A DNA stretch of 64,000 nt from Mesorhizobium sp. (lineage in GTDB: Bacteria; Pseudomonadota; Alphaproteobacteria; Rhizobiales; Rhizobiaceae): the NCBI RefSeq assembly GCF_017306545.1, contig NZ_JAFKID010000017.1, forward strand, positions 62,001 through 126,000, written 5' to 3'. The position numbers were made by a program, and so were the translations under genes. The notes under the pieces were generated by a model, which did not search any database, was not told the origin of the DNA, and saw nothing but the letters and a program-made list of their open reading frames with translations. This document shows, piece by piece, positions 19,069 through 29,597 of the stretch. Every line of letters starts with the position of its first letter. Position 1 is the stretch's first letter.

Positions 19069-20169
19069 TCAGCCGGGCTGGCCGGCGCGCAGGAAGCCGT
19101 CGTCGAAGGGCAAGTCCCGCCGCTCCCCGCCGGCCAGGTCCAGCCGCAGGCGCCCGTGGCTCGCCGTCACCGAGCGCGGCGGCTCATCGCTCTCGAGCGG
19201 AACCGCGCCGATGACCTGCCGGAAGGCGACGCGCCGGCCTTCGGCCAATTCAAAAGCGGTCGGCACACCTTCGCGCTTCAGCCAGTTGTCGCCGAGCGAG
19301 GCGGCATGGCCGACCGCCGTACGGCCGTCCTCGATGCCGAGGACGCCGCGATGGCGGCCGTTCCACGGCGCATAGTCGCGGCCGCCGTTGGACAGCCACA
19401 GCATCGTCACCGGCAGTTCGGCCGGGTTCTTCAACACCAGGACAAGGTCCTTTTCCGCCCGGCGCGCCACCGCCGTCCAGGCGGGACCGTCGTGGTCAGC
19501 CTCGACCAGCGTGACGAAGTCCTCGTGGCGGCGATCCATGCTGTAATCCGCCAGATCGACGGTTCCGCCGGCAGCCGCAGGAAAAGCGCCGAGATCGTGC
19601 GTGCGCGCCGGATAGGCGAGCAGGAAACGGCCGCGCGCCGGGTCCGGCTCCAGCGGATCGGGGCCGGTCGCCGCCACGCGCTTGGGCGAAAAGGCGAGCC
19701 GACCGCCGTCGCGCATGACCGTCATGGCATGGTGGGCGACGGAGATGGCGCCATGGCCGCCGACAAAGGCGTGCTCCTGGTACAGAAAGGGATGGCCGTC
19801 GCGCAGGGTCAGGATTTTCTCCACAAGGGCGCCCATGACGGGACGGCGCAGCCGGAAGCGAGCCTGCCGGCCACCTTCGATCGCCGCGCTTTCCATCAGG
19901 TCCCACGGGCTGTTGGCCGGCCAGCCATGCAGCGGTGCTGCCTCGACGTCCGCAACCGAAAACGGCGCGCAGAGGAAATCGCCGGACAGGCGCAACACCC
20001 CGTCGGGCAGGTCCACCGGCAACGTCTCGCGCGGCTCGTCGATCCATGGCGCACGATGCAGCGGGTGCAGGTTTCGCCCACCCGCTTTCACGGCCATGGC
20101 GGCGATATGGCCGACGGCAAGGTCGAGCGAAACCGAAATGCCTTTCGCTTCAATGGTGACGGTTTTCAT
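19069..20169 (-). CDS. DUF4432 / aldose-1-epimerase-like protein
   Basis: 366 residues with the galactose-mutarotase-like beta-sandwich pattern. Motifs include LHPLHRAPWIDEP near residue 34, FLYQEHAFVGGHGAISVAHH near 127 and ALVEKILTLRDG near 113, and aromatic and His residues suit sugar binding. DUF4432 proteins are found with sugar catabolic genes and are presumed mutarotases or sugar epimerases. Here it forms a probable two-gene unit with the kinase-like gene downstream. The substrate is unknown. Confidence 0.78.
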   Translation of the reverse strand: MKTVTIEAKGISVSLDLAVGHIAAMAVKAGGRNLHPLHRAPWIDEPRETLPVDLPDGVLRLSGDFLCAPFSVADVEAAPLHGWPANSPWDLMESAAIEGGRQARFRLRRPVMGALVEKILTLRDGHPFLYQEHAFVGGHGAISVAHHAMTVMRDGGRLAFSPKRVAATGPDPLEPDPARGRFLLAYPARTHDLGAFPAAAGGTVDLADYSMDRRHEDFVTLVEADHDGPAWTAVARRAEKDLVLVLKNPAELPVTMLWLSNGGRDYAPWNGRHRGVLGIEDGRTAVGHAASLGDNWLKREGVPTAFELAEGRRVAFRQVIGAVPLESDEPPRSVTASHGRLRLDLAGGERRDLPFDDGFLRAGQPG

Positions 20170-20331
20170 TTCCCCTCCTGAATCGCTGTTCGGCCAGCAG
20201 ACGCTTTCCGTTGCCGTCGCGCAAGCCGGTCATGCACGGTGGACATCGCCGGGCGCTGCGTTAACCAAATGGACGCAAGCGCCGGCTTAAGCTAGAGGAA
20301 CGTCATCCGCGTCCCGTCAGAAAAGCCCGCC

Positions 20332-21237
20332 TTGTCGATCCAGAGCCTGCCCCCGCTCGCCCTCCGCAGCCTTGCTGCCCTTTTCATCCTGCTGTTCGTT
20401 GCCGGCTGCACGACGGCGACGCCGCCCGAGCAGGTGCTGACCGTGCCGGCGCCGCAGCAGAAATACGCGGCCATCGTGGTCGACGCGAAAACCGGCAAGA
20501 CGCTGTTCGAGATGAACTCGACGCAGCCGCGCTATCCGGCCTCGCTGACCAAGATGATGACGCTCTATCTTTTGTTCGAGGCGCTGGACAGCGGCCGGGT
20601 GACGAAGGAAACGCAAATTCCCGTTTCGGCGCATGCCGCCTCGCAACCGCCGACCAAGCTGCGCTTCAAGCCTGGCGAGACGATCGACGTCGATTCAGCC
20701 ATCCGCGCGCTGGTGGTGAAGTCGGCCAACGACGTGGCGGTGGCGGTGGGTGAATATCTCGGCGGCAGCGAGGACGCGTTCGCCGCCCAGATGACCGCCA
20801 AGGCGCGGCAGATCGGCATGCGCGCCACCGTCTTCCGCAACGCGTCCGGCCTGCCGGACGACGACCAGCACACGACGGCGCGCGACATGGCGGTGCTGGG
20901 CATGTCGCTCAGGGCCCGCTTCCCGCAATACTATCACTATTTCTCGGCGACGGACTTCATGTTTCGCGGCCGGCTGGTGCGCGGCCACAACGACATGCTC
21001 GGCCGGGTGCGCGGCGTGGACGGCATCAAGACCGGCTATATCCGCGCCTCCGGCTTCAACATCGTCACCTCCTACAGCGCCGACGGCCGGCAGATCGTCG
21101 TGGTGGTGATGGGCGCCGACAGCGCTCGCCAGCGCAACGACCACGCCGAGGCGCTGCTCGACCGTGCGCTGTCGCCAGGCGGCGGCAAGACGGAACTGGT
21201 GTTTTCAGACAACGCGGCGGGTGCGCCGGCTTACTGA
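20332..21237 (+). CDS. D-alanyl-D-alanine carboxypeptidase (S11 family) lipoprotein
   Basis: 301 residues from a TTG codon. The N-terminal signal ends in a lipobox, LFVAGC, so Cys26 should be lipidated and the protein anchored in the periplasm. All three penicillin-binding motifs are present: Ser71-x-x-Lys74 (ASLTKMMT), Ser131-Ala-Asn (VKSANDV) and Lys233-Thr-Gly (GIKTGYI). It is the DacF/PBP5-like class that trims the terminal D-Ala of peptidoglycan stem peptides, but it lacks the C-terminal PBP5_C extension and amphipathic anchor, consistent with lipid anchoring instead. Confidence 0.9.
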   Translation: MSIQSLPPLALRSLAALFILLFVAGCTTATPPEQVLTVPAPQQKYAAIVVDAKTGKTLFEMNSTQPRYPASLTKMMTLYLLFEALDSGRVTKETQIPVSAHAASQPPTKLRFKPGETIDVDSAIRALVVKSANDVAVAVGEYLGGSEDAFAAQMTAKARQIGMRATVFRNASGLPDDDQHTTARDMAVLGMSLRARFPQYYHYFSATDFMFRGRLVRGHNDMLGRVRGVDGIKTGYIRASGFNIVTSYSADGRQIVVVVMGADSARQRNDHAEALLDRALSPGGGKTELVFSDNAAGAPAY

Positions 21238-21252
21238 CGGGACACGCCCTGC

Positions 21253-22086
21253 TCAGCCAAGCAGCGTACGCGTCAGCGCGTGACCGGGCTCGCACAGGCC
21301 TTCGATGACGCTGAAATGATGGCGATCCGGTTCGACCACGGCAGCGGTGGCGGCGCCCAATCCTGTCCAGACGTTTGCCAGCAGGGCGTTCTGGCGCAAA
21401 AACTCGCCGCGCTCGCCGCCACCGGCCCAGCAGGTGATGCGCGCGCCGGCCATCGGCCTCAGTAGCGCCGAGCTTTCGGCCAGCGCCTCGGCCTCGTCCA
21501 GATGAAGCGTGTCGTTCATGCCCGTCGCCATCAGCGGGCGCAGATCATGCAAGCCGGAAATCGAGACAACGTTGCGGATGCGCTTCTGCACCGACGGCGG
21601 CAACGGCGTGGTGGCCGACACCATGCGGCTCGCCAGATGGCCGCCGGCGGAATGGCCGGTCAGCATGACCGGGCCGGCAACGAGGTCGGCCGCCTTTGCA
21701 ATCGCCGCGCCGACCTCGCGCGAAATATCGGCGATCCGCACCTCGGGGCAGAGCGTGTAGGACGGCATGGCAACCGCATAGCCGCTTTCCACGACACCGC
21801 GCGCCAGATGCGACCACGACCCCTTGTCGAACGCCATCCAGTAGCCGCCATGGATGAAAACGACGAGGCCGGCCGACTCGCCGCGCGGCAAAAACAGGTC
21901 CAGCCGGTTGCGCGGCCGCTCGCCATAAGCGATGTCCAGCCTGGCGCGGCCTTCCGCCGAGCACTCGTCGCGAAAGGTCTTCGCCCGCGTCGCCCAAAGA
22001 TCTGGCAGATCGTCGCTGCCGACGATGTGTGGACTGTTGGCGTAGGCGTCGTCCCAATCGCTGATCCGTCGTTCGAGCACCGGCAT
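21253..22086 (-). CDS. Alpha/beta hydrolase, probable kynurenine formamidase
   Basis: 277 residues. The oxyanion motif HGGYW (79-83) and nucleophile elbow GHSAGGH (Ser146) are those of the eukaryotic/BNA7-type arylformamidases; a C-terminal His is in [11 protein letters not shown]. The reaction would be N-formylkynurenine to kynurenine plus formate. The family assignment alone is loose, but the gene is divergent from the aminobenzoate-CoA ligase/tryptophan dioxygenase operon, and kynureninase is 7 kb away with no KynB-type formamidase in sight. It shares the promoter region carrying the TTTATGCTTGAA box (22160-22171), 73 bases upstream of its start. Confidence 0.78.
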   Translation of the reverse strand: MPVLERRISDWDDAYANSPHIVGSDDLPDLWATRAKTFRDECSAEGRARLDIAYGERPRNRLDLFLPRGESAGLVVFIHGGYWMAFDKGSWSHLARGVVESGYAVAMPSYTLCPEVRIADISREVGAAIAKAADLVAGPVMLTGHSAGGHLASRMVSATTPLPPSVQKRIRNVVSISGLHDLRPLMATGMNDTLHLDEAEALAESSALLRPMAGARITCWAGGGERGEFLRQNALLANVWTGLGAATAAVVEPDRHHFSVIEGLCEPGHALTRTLLG

Positions 22087-22406
22087 CCTCCCTCAGCATC
22101 GCTGGCCGGACAGCAATGGCGAGCGCAACGGGTGCCGTCAATGCGCGGCCGTCAAAAACTTTATGCTTGAAATAAAAACAGGCCGGTGCGATGGTCCTCG
22201 CATCAGTCGAGCATGGGAGGTCTCGCTGTGCCACCCGCGAGCGATGCAGCCGGCGCCTGAAGGCGCCCTTCATCGCAGTCGAACGCGGGCAGACCTGCGC
22301 ACATCCGCCCCACCCGACGCTTCACGACCGGCCGGCCCTGCCGATGCGCCCTTCGCCTCACCGGCGGAACCGCCGCAGGAAACCGGAACAGGGGGACCGA
22401 TTGAGA
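22087..22406. other. Divergent promoter region and long leader before the ligase operon
   Basis: 320 bases without a supported gene. The left part is AT-rich around 22152-22180 and carries the TTTATGCTTGAA box. The remaining 230 bases before the ligase start are GC-rich and contain an open frame without recognisable protein character. I see no convincing riboswitch, terminator or leader peptide. Confidence 0.5.
22160..22171. promoter_or_regulatory. TTTANGYTTGAA box 1 (formamidase / ligase promoter)
   Basis: TTTATGCTTGAA, an imperfect dyad of TTYAAG/CTTGAA halves in an otherwise GC-rich region. Near-identical boxes occur at 51514-51525, 54214-54225 and 62862-62873, each upstream of a gene in the anthranilate or associated pathway. 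It is probably an operator; the MarR regulator at 51670 is the suggested ligand by inference. Confidence 0.6.
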
Positions 22407-24032
22407 ATGCTTGGACCGTCAGCGCATACCGACACCTTCACGCGCGACAACCTGCCGCCGCAGGCCGAATGGCCGGACTTCCTGCTCGACGGTTTCCAGT
22501 ATCCCGATTTCATCAACGCCGGCGTCGAACTCACCGACCGCATGGTCGAGAAGGGCTTCGGCGACCATACCGCGCTGATCGGCAACGGGCGGCGGCGCAC
22601 CTACAAGGAGTTGTCGGACTGGACCAACCGGCTGGCGCACGCGCTGGTCGAGAGCTATGGCGTCAAGCCCGGCAACCGCGTGCTCATCCGCTCGGCCAAC
22701 AATCCGGCCATGGTGGCCTGCTGGCTGGCCGCCACCAAGGCCGGCGCCGTCGTGGTCAACACCATGCCGATGCTGCGTGCCGGCGAACTGGCCAAGATCG
22801 TCGACAAGGCGGAAATCTCGCTGGCGCTGTGCGACACGCGGCTGATGGACGAGATGGTCGCCTGCGCCAAGGACAGCCGCTTCCTCAAAAAAGTCATCGG
22901 CTTCGACGGCACCGCCAACCACGACGCCGAACTCGACCGCGTCGCGCTCGACAAGCCGGTGCTGTTCGAAGCGGTGAAGACCGGCCGCGACGACGTCGCC
23001 CTGCTCGGCTTCACCTCCGGCACCACCGGCGTGCCGAAGGCGACGATGCACTTCCACCGCGACCTGCTCATCATCGCCGACGGCTATGCGAAGGAAGTGC
23101 TCGGCGTGACGCCCGACGACGTGTTCGTCGGTTCGCCGCCGCTCGCCTTCACTTTCGGCCTCGGCGGGCTGGCGATCTTCCCCCTGCGCTTCGGCGCGGC
23201 CGCGACGCTGCTCGAAAGCGCCACGCCGCCCAACATGATCGCCATCATCGAAAAATACCGGGCGACGATTTCCTTCACCGCCCCCACCGCCTACCGGGCG
23301 ATGATGAAGGCGATGGACGAGGGCGCCGACCTGTCGTCGCTGCGCGTCGCCGTCTCGGCCGGCGAGACGCTGCCCGGCCCGGTCTTCGAGGAATGGGTGA
23401 AGAAGACCGGCAAGCCGATCCTCGACGGCATCGGCGCCACCGAAATGCTGCATATCTTCGTCACCAACCGCTTCGCCGACATGAAGCCGGCCTCCACCGG
23501 CAGGCCGGTCGGCGGCTACGAGGCGCGCATCGTCGACGACGAAATGAAGGACATGCCGCGCGGCACGGTCGGCAGGCTGGCGGTGCGCGGCCCGACCGGT
23601 TGCCGCTACATGGCCGACGACCGCCAGCGCGTCTATGTCCGCGACGGCTGGAACCTGACCGGCGATTCCTTCTACCAGGACGAGGACGGCTTCTTCCACT
23701 TCGCCGCCCGCTCCGACGACATGATCGTCTCGGCCGGCTACAACATCGCCGGCCCGGAAGTGGAAGCAGCGCTTCTCGCCCATGCCGACGTCGCCGAATG
23801 CGCCGTCATCGGCGCGCCGGACACCGACCGTGGCCAGATCGTCGAGGCGCATGTCGTGCTGGTCAAGGGCGCCGTCGGCGACGCGCTGATGGTCAAGCGG
23901 CTGCAAGACCACGTCAAGGCGACGATCGCGCCTTACAAATATCCGCGCTCGGTCAAGTTCGTCGAGGCGTTGCCGAAGACGCAAACCGGCAAGATCCAGC
24001 GTTTCCGCCTGCGCACGGAGGCTACAAAGTGA
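22407..24032 (+). CDS. 2-aminobenzoate-CoA ligase (benzoate-CoA ligase family)
   Basis: 541-residue AMP-forming acyl-CoA synthetase from the ATG of [18 protein letters not shown]; a TTG two codons earlier, closer to a GGGGGA site, is an alternative start. The P-loop-like motif [18 protein letters not shown] starts near residue 202; the hinge and C-terminal region carry [20 protein letters not shown], and the catalytic Lys is in [12 protein letters not shown]. It activates an aromatic acid to its CoA thioester in the cytosol. Anthranilate is inferred because tryptophan 2,3-dioxygenase overlaps its end (GTGA) and because kynureninase and aminobenzoyl-CoA monooxygenase/reductase are in the window. 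Benzoate or salicylate remain possible. Confidence 0.85.
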   Translation: MLGPSAHTDTFTRDNLPPQAEWPDFLLDGFQYPDFINAGVELTDRMVEKGFGDHTALIGNGRRRTYKELSDWTNRLAHALVESYGVKPGNRVLIRSANNPAMVACWLAATKAGAVVVNTMPMLRAGELAKIVDKAEISLALCDTRLMDEMVACAKDSRFLKKVIGFDGTANHDAELDRVALDKPVLFEAVKTGRDDVALLGFTSGTTGVPKATMHFHRDLLIIADGYAKEVLGVTPDDVFVGSPPLAFTFGLGGLAIFPLRFGAAATLLESATPPNMIAIIEKYRATISFTAPTAYRAMMKAMDEGADLSSLRVAVSAGETLPGPVFEEWVKKTGKPILDGIGATEMLHIFVTNRFADMKPASTGRPVGGYEARIVDDEMKDMPRGTVGRLAVRGPTGCRYMADDRQRVYVRDGWNLTGDSFYQDEDGFFHFAARSDDMIVSAGYNIAGPEVEAALLAHADVAECAVIGAPDTDRGQIVEAHVVLVKGAVGDALMVKRLQDHVKATIAPYKYPRSVKFVEALPKTQTGKIQRFRLRTEATK

Positions 24033-24865
24033 GCAAGCCCTACGATCCTTCCACGGAAGGGGCGCAGATGTCGTTCAGGGACCGCATGTCCTACAGCGAC
24101 TACCTGCATCTGGAAAAAGTGCTCGACGCGCAGGCGCCGCTGTCGACGGCGCATGACGAGATGCTGTTCATCATCCAGCACCAGACGTCGGAGCTGTGGA
24201 TGAAGCTGGCGCTGCACGAACTTGCCGCCGCCGTGCGCGAAATCCGCGCCGACCGGCTTGAGCCGACCTTCAAGATGCTGGCGCGCGTGGCACGCATCTT
24301 CGAACAGCTCAACAACGCCTGGGACGTGCTGCGCACCATGACGCCCAGCGAATACACCGAGTTCCGCGGCGCGCTCGGCCAGTCCTCCGGCTTCCAGTCC
24401 TGGCAATACCGCGCCATCGAATACATGGCCGGCAACCGCAACCTCGCCATGCTGCGGCCGCACGCCCACCGCCCCGACCTGACGGCAAAGCTGGAGGCGA
24501 TCCTTTCACAGCCGTCGCTCTACGACGAGGCGATCCTCCTGCTCGGACGCAACGGCTTCGACATCGGCGCCGAGGCGACGCGCAGCGACTGGCGCGACAC
24601 GCGCACCGAGAGCGAGGCGGTGCTCGACGCCTGGCAGGCCGTCTACCGCGAGCCGCAGCGCCACTGGATGCTCTACGAACTGGCCGAGAAACTGGTCGAC
24701 TTCGAAGACTACTTCCGCCGCTGGCGCTTCAACCACGTCACCACGGTGGAACGCATCATCGGCCTGAAGCGCGGAACGGGCGGAACCGGCGGCGTCTCCT
24801 ATCTTCGCAAGATGCTCGAGGTTGAACTGTTCCCCGAACTCTGGAAAGTTCGGACCCGGCTGTAG
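24029..24865 (+). CDS. kynA: Tryptophan 2,3-dioxygenase
   Basis: 278 residues from a GTG codon that overlaps the ligase stop by four bases and is preceded by GGAGG. It is a heme enzyme converting L-tryptophan and O2 to N-formylkynurenine. Family hallmarks are the distal-side [14 protein letters not shown] near residue 48, the proximal heme ligand His236 in [12 protein letters not shown], and the [15 protein letters not shown] loop. The C terminus [13 protein letters not shown] is complete. Its operon partner, an aromatic CoA ligase, means the products of tryptophan breakdown are meant for CoA-dependent catabolism. Confidence 0.96.
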   Translation: MSKPYDPSTEGAQMSFRDRMSYSDYLHLEKVLDAQAPLSTAHDEMLFIIQHQTSELWMKLALHELAAAVREIRADRLEPTFKMLARVARIFEQLNNAWDVLRTMTPSEYTEFRGALGQSSGFQSWQYRAIEYMAGNRNLAMLRPHAHRPDLTAKLEAILSQPSLYDEAILLLGRNGFDIGAEATRSDWRDTRTESEAVLDAWQAVYREPQRHWMLYELAEKLVDFEDYFRRWRFNHVTTVERIIGLKRGTGGTGGVSYLRKMLEVELFPELWKVRTRL

Positions 24866-24906
24866 ATTTCAGCAAAAACAAAAGGGAGCTCTTGGAGGAG
24901 ATCGAT

Positions 24907-26043
24907 ATGAAGAAAATTTTGACGGCAAGCATTGTCGGCCTGTCGATGACGGTGGCGGGGCTGGCCTTCGCCGAACCGGTAAAAATCGGCGTCATCACCA
25001 CGCTTTCGGGCGGCGGCGCGGGCCTTGGTGTCGACATGCGCGACGCCTTCCAGCTCGCCATCAAGCAGTCCGGCAACAAGGACATCGAGCTGGTCGTCGA
25101 GGACGACGCGCAGAAGCCCGAGCTTGCCGTACAGATCGCCGACAAGATGATCCAGAGCGACAAGGTGGACCTGATGACCGGCATCATCTGGTCGAACCTC
25201 GCCATGGCGGTGGTGCCCAGCGTGGTGGCGCAGGATATCGTCTACCTGTCGCCCAATGCCGGGCCTTCGGCGCTGGCCGGCGCCAAGTGCAACAAGAACT
25301 ATTTCAACGTTGCCTACCAGAACGACAATTTCCACGAGGCTATGGGGCAATACGCCAACAAGGACTACAAGAAGACCTTCATCCTCGCGCCCAACTATCC
25401 GGCCGGCAAGGATTCGCTGACCGGCTTCAAGCGCTACTACAAGGGCGAACTGGCGGGCGAGATCTACACCCAGGTCGGCCAGACCGACTATGCCGCCGAA
25501 ATCGCCCAGATTCGCGATTCGGGCGCCGATTCGGTGTTCTTCTTCCTGCCCGGCGGCATGGGCATCGCCTTCATGAAGCAATACGCCCAGTCGGGCGTGA
25601 ACATCCCGGTGCTCGGCCCCAGCTTCTCCTTCAGCCAGGACGTGTTGCCGGCCGTCGGCGACGCCGCGCTCGGCGTCAAGAACTCGGCCAGCTGGTCGCA
25701 CGACCTCGACAACGAGGCAAACAAGAACTTCGTCGAGGCCTTCAAGGCCGAATACAAGCGCCTGCCCTCGATCTACGCGGCGCAGAGCTGGGATACGGCG
25801 AACCTGATCGTCTCGGCGCTCGCCAAGGCCAGCGTCAAGGACAAGGACGCCTTCCGCGCCGCCCTCAAGGCGGCCGACTTCAAGTCGGTGCGCGGCGAGT
25901 TCACCTTCAACACAAACCAGCACCCGATCCAGAACATCTATGTGCGCGAGGTGGTGAAGGAAGACGGCGTGCTGACCAACAAGATCATCGCCACCGCCTT
26001 CGAGAAGCACGGCGACGCCTACGCCGATCAGTGCAAGATGTGA
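24907..26043 (+). CDS. LivJ-type ABC transporter periplasmic binding protein (aromatic acid/amino acid)
   Basis: 378 residues. A signal peptide MKKILTASIVGLSMTVAGLA is cleaved after FAEP; the mature part starts VKIGVITTLSGGGAGLGVDM, the type I fold of branched-chain amino acid receptors. A GGAGGAG site precedes the ATG. It is third gene of the ligase-tryptophan dioxygenase operon and followed by LivH, M, G and F homologues. Receptors of this family linked to aromatic CoA ligases usually bind aromatic acids, so tryptophan, kynurenine or anthranilate are the likely ligands by inference. Confidence 0.87.
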   Translation: MKKILTASIVGLSMTVAGLAFAEPVKIGVITTLSGGGAGLGVDMRDAFQLAIKQSGNKDIELVVEDDAQKPELAVQIADKMIQSDKVDLMTGIIWSNLAMAVVPSVVAQDIVYLSPNAGPSALAGAKCNKNYFNVAYQNDNFHEAMGQYANKDYKKTFILAPNYPAGKDSLTGFKRYYKGELAGEIYTQVGQTDYAAEIAQIRDSGADSVFFFLPGGMGIAFMKQYAQSGVNIPVLGPSFSFSQDVLPAVGDAALGVKNSASWSHDLDNEANKNFVEAFKAEYKRLPSIYAAQSWDTANLIVSALAKASVKDKDAFRAALKAADFKSVRGEFTFNTNQHPIQNIYVREVVKEDGVLTNKIIATAFEKHGDAYADQCKM

Positions 26044-26051
26044 GGCAGCTT

Positions 26052-26165
26052 CCTTCTCCCCTTTGCGGGAGAAGGTGCAGGTGTTCGGATGAGGGTGGCG
26101 CCAGGTCCTGCGACGTCGGCACTGCCCCTCACCCTTACCCCCTCCCCGCAAACGGGAAGAGGGAG
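26052..26165. repeat. Short RIME-like intergenic repeat, copy 3
   Basis: Lies between the binding-protein and LivH genes of one operon. The left stem is CCTTCTCCC/GGGAGAAGG (26052-26075). The right edge is an imperfect CCTCCCCGCAAACGGGAAGA palindrome preceded by CCCCTCACCC, as in copies 1 and 2. The central hairpins of the longer copies are missing. Within the transcript the stems could separate the stoichiometry of the receptor from that of the membrane components. Confidence 0.65.
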
Positions 26166-26213
26166 ACGGTCGCCGTCGCACTTATCCCCTGAACCAGCCA
26201 GCGAAAGCGTGCC

Positions 26214-27134
26214 TTGTCCGTCGAACTCCTCATCGAGCAACTGCTGAACGGCCTGCAACTCGGCATGATGCTGTTTTTGATGGCGGCCGGACTGACGCTG
26301 ATCTTCGGCGTCATGGGCCTGATCAACCTCGCCCACGGCTCGCTCTACATGGTCGGCGCCTTCGCCTGCGCGGCGGTGGCGACTGCCACCGGCTCGTTCT
26401 GGATCGGGCTCGTCGCCAGCATCGCCGCCGCGGCCGCCGCGGGCGCGCTGATGGAAGTCGTGGTGATCCGCCGGCTCTACGAGCGCGACCATCTCGACCA
26501 GGTGCTCGCCACCTTCGCGCTGATCCTGATCTTCTCGGAAGGGACGCGCTGGCTGTTCGGCTCCTTCCCGCTCTACCTCAACATCCCGCCGCTCTTACAA
26601 GGCGCGGTGCCGCTGCCCGGTGGCGGCCGGTACCAGCTCTACCGCCTGGCGCTGATCGGCGTCGGCGGCGGCGTCGCTCTCGGTCTTTACCTGCTGATTT
26701 CCCGGACGCGGCTCGGCATGCGCATCCGCGCAGGCGAGTCCGACCGCGAGATGATCGCGGCGCTCGGCGTCGATATCCGCACGCTCTACACCGTCGTCTT
26801 CGCGCTCGGCGCGGCACTCGCCGGCCTCGCCGGCGCGATGGTCGGCGCGCTGCAATCGGTGCAGGTCGGCATGGGCGAGCCGGCGCTGATCCTCGCCTTC
26901 GTCGTCATCGTCATCGGCGGCATCGGCTCGATCAAGGGCGCGTTGTTCGGCGCGATCCTGGTCGGCGTCGTCGACACGATGGGGCGCTTCCTGTTGCCCA
27001 AGGTGCTGGCGCTCGCATTGCCGCCGGCGCAGGCCGGCGCCATCGGGGCGGCCATCGCCTCGATGCTGATCTACATCGTCATGGCGCTGATCCTGGCGTT
27101 GCGGCCGCGCGGCCTGTTCTCGGCGCAGGCGTGA
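26214..27134 (+). CDS. LivH-type ABC transporter permease
   Basis: 306-residue integral membrane protein from a TTG start. It shows the family features MLFLMAAGLTLIFGVMGLIN, NLAHGSLYMVGAFA near residue 38 and the C-terminal region VVIVIGGIGSIKGALFGAIL. Together with the next gene it forms the channel of the LivJHMGF importer. Separated from the receptor gene by the repeat at 26052-26165 and overlapping the LivM gene by four bases (GTGA). Confidence 0.9.
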   Translation: MSVELLIEQLLNGLQLGMMLFLMAAGLTLIFGVMGLINLAHGSLYMVGAFACAAVATATGSFWIGLVASIAAAAAAGALMEVVVIRRLYERDHLDQVLATFALILIFSEGTRWLFGSFPLYLNIPPLLQGAVPLPGGGRYQLYRLALIGVGGGVALGLYLLISRTRLGMRIRAGESDREMIAALGVDIRTLYTVVFALGAALAGLAGAMVGALQSVQVGMGEPALILAFVVIVIGGIGSIKGALFGAILVGVVDTMGRFLLPKVLALALPPAQAGAIGAAIASMLIYIVMALILALRPRGLFSAQA

Positions 27135-28106
27135 GGATGGCCATGACCCGCGAAACCGCCGTCAACACCGGCCTGGCGCTGCTGCTCGTCGCCTTCCCGC
27201 TTGCCGCGCAGGCGATGGGCGAACCGTTCTACATCACGCTCGCCACCCGCGCCGCCATCCTGGCGCTGGCCGCAGTCGGCCTCAACGTCGCGCTCGGCCT
27301 CGGCGGGCTCGTCTCATTCGGTCACGCCGCCTTCTTCGGCCTCGGCGGCTACGCGGCCGGCATCCTGTCCACCCACGCCTTCAACGCAGAGCCGCTTTTT
27401 CTCGGGTTTGAAGGCACCGCATCGATGCCGTGGATCTGGCTCGTCGCGGCGGTCCTGTGCGGCCTCGTGGCGCTGCCCATCGGCGCCATAAGCCTGCGCA
27501 CCGCCGGCGTCTACTTCATCATGATCACGCTCGCCTTCGCGCAGATGATCTACTACTTCGCCGTCTCCTGGCCGGCCTATGGCGGCGAGGACGGGCTGTC
27601 GATCTTCGTGCGCGACACCTTTCCGGGCGTCAACACGGCGCTGCCGCTGCCCTTCTTCCTGATCTGCTACGCGCTGCTGCTTGGCGGCCTGGCGCTGTTC
27701 TGGCTGCTGCGCGGCTCGCGCTTCGGCGCGGCGCTCGAAGGCGCCCGGCAGAATCCGGTGCGGCTCGCCGCCGTCGGCATCGCGCCCTTCGGCATCAGGC
27801 TCACCGCCTTCGTCGTCTCGGCCATGGTGACGGGCGTGGCCGGCGCGCTGTTCGCCGACCTCAACAAGTTCGTCAGCCCGTCCATGCTGTCGTGGCAGAT
27901 GTCGGGCGAACTGATCGTGCTGATCATCCTCGGCGGCAAGGGGCGGCTGTTCGGCCCGGTCGCCGGCGCCATGCTCTATGTGCTGATCGAATACGTTCTC
28001 GGCGGCATCACCGAGCGCTGGCAGTTCTTCCTCGGCCTCGTCCTGCTCATGGTCGTGCTGTTCGCGCGCGGCGGGCTGCTCGGCCTGCTGGCCGGAAAGG
28101 CGCGCC

Positions 28107-28114
<8 letters not shown>
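27131..28114 (+). CDS. LivM-type ABC transporter permease
   Basis: 327 residues, about ten hydrophobic segments. Signatures are LNVALGLGGLVSFGHAAFFG near residue 53, FADLNKFVSPSMLSWQMSGE near 240 and ILGGKGRLFGPVAGA. The GTG start overlaps the LivH stop; a downstream ATG at 27143, six bases after GAGG, is an alternative start. Pairs with LivH. It overlaps the ATPase gene by eight bases. Confidence 0.9.
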
Positions 28115-29539
<1,425 letters not shown>

Positions 29540-29597
29540 GGGAGCGTTTCCGCCGCAAAGACGGCTCTTCAGCCGCGACTATCGACTGAAGCAAGGA

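Noticed and set aside
17524-20181. Very long open frame (about 885 codons) on the plus strand
   Set aside because: It runs antisense across the kinase-like and DUF4432 genes, is Arg/Pro/Gly-rich without domains, and results from codon bias in GC-rich DNA.
22163-24022. Long open frame in another frame over the CoA ligase
   Set aside because: The ligase frame has complete family motifs. Only the last part of this other frame (from 24029) is real, as tryptophan dioxygenase.
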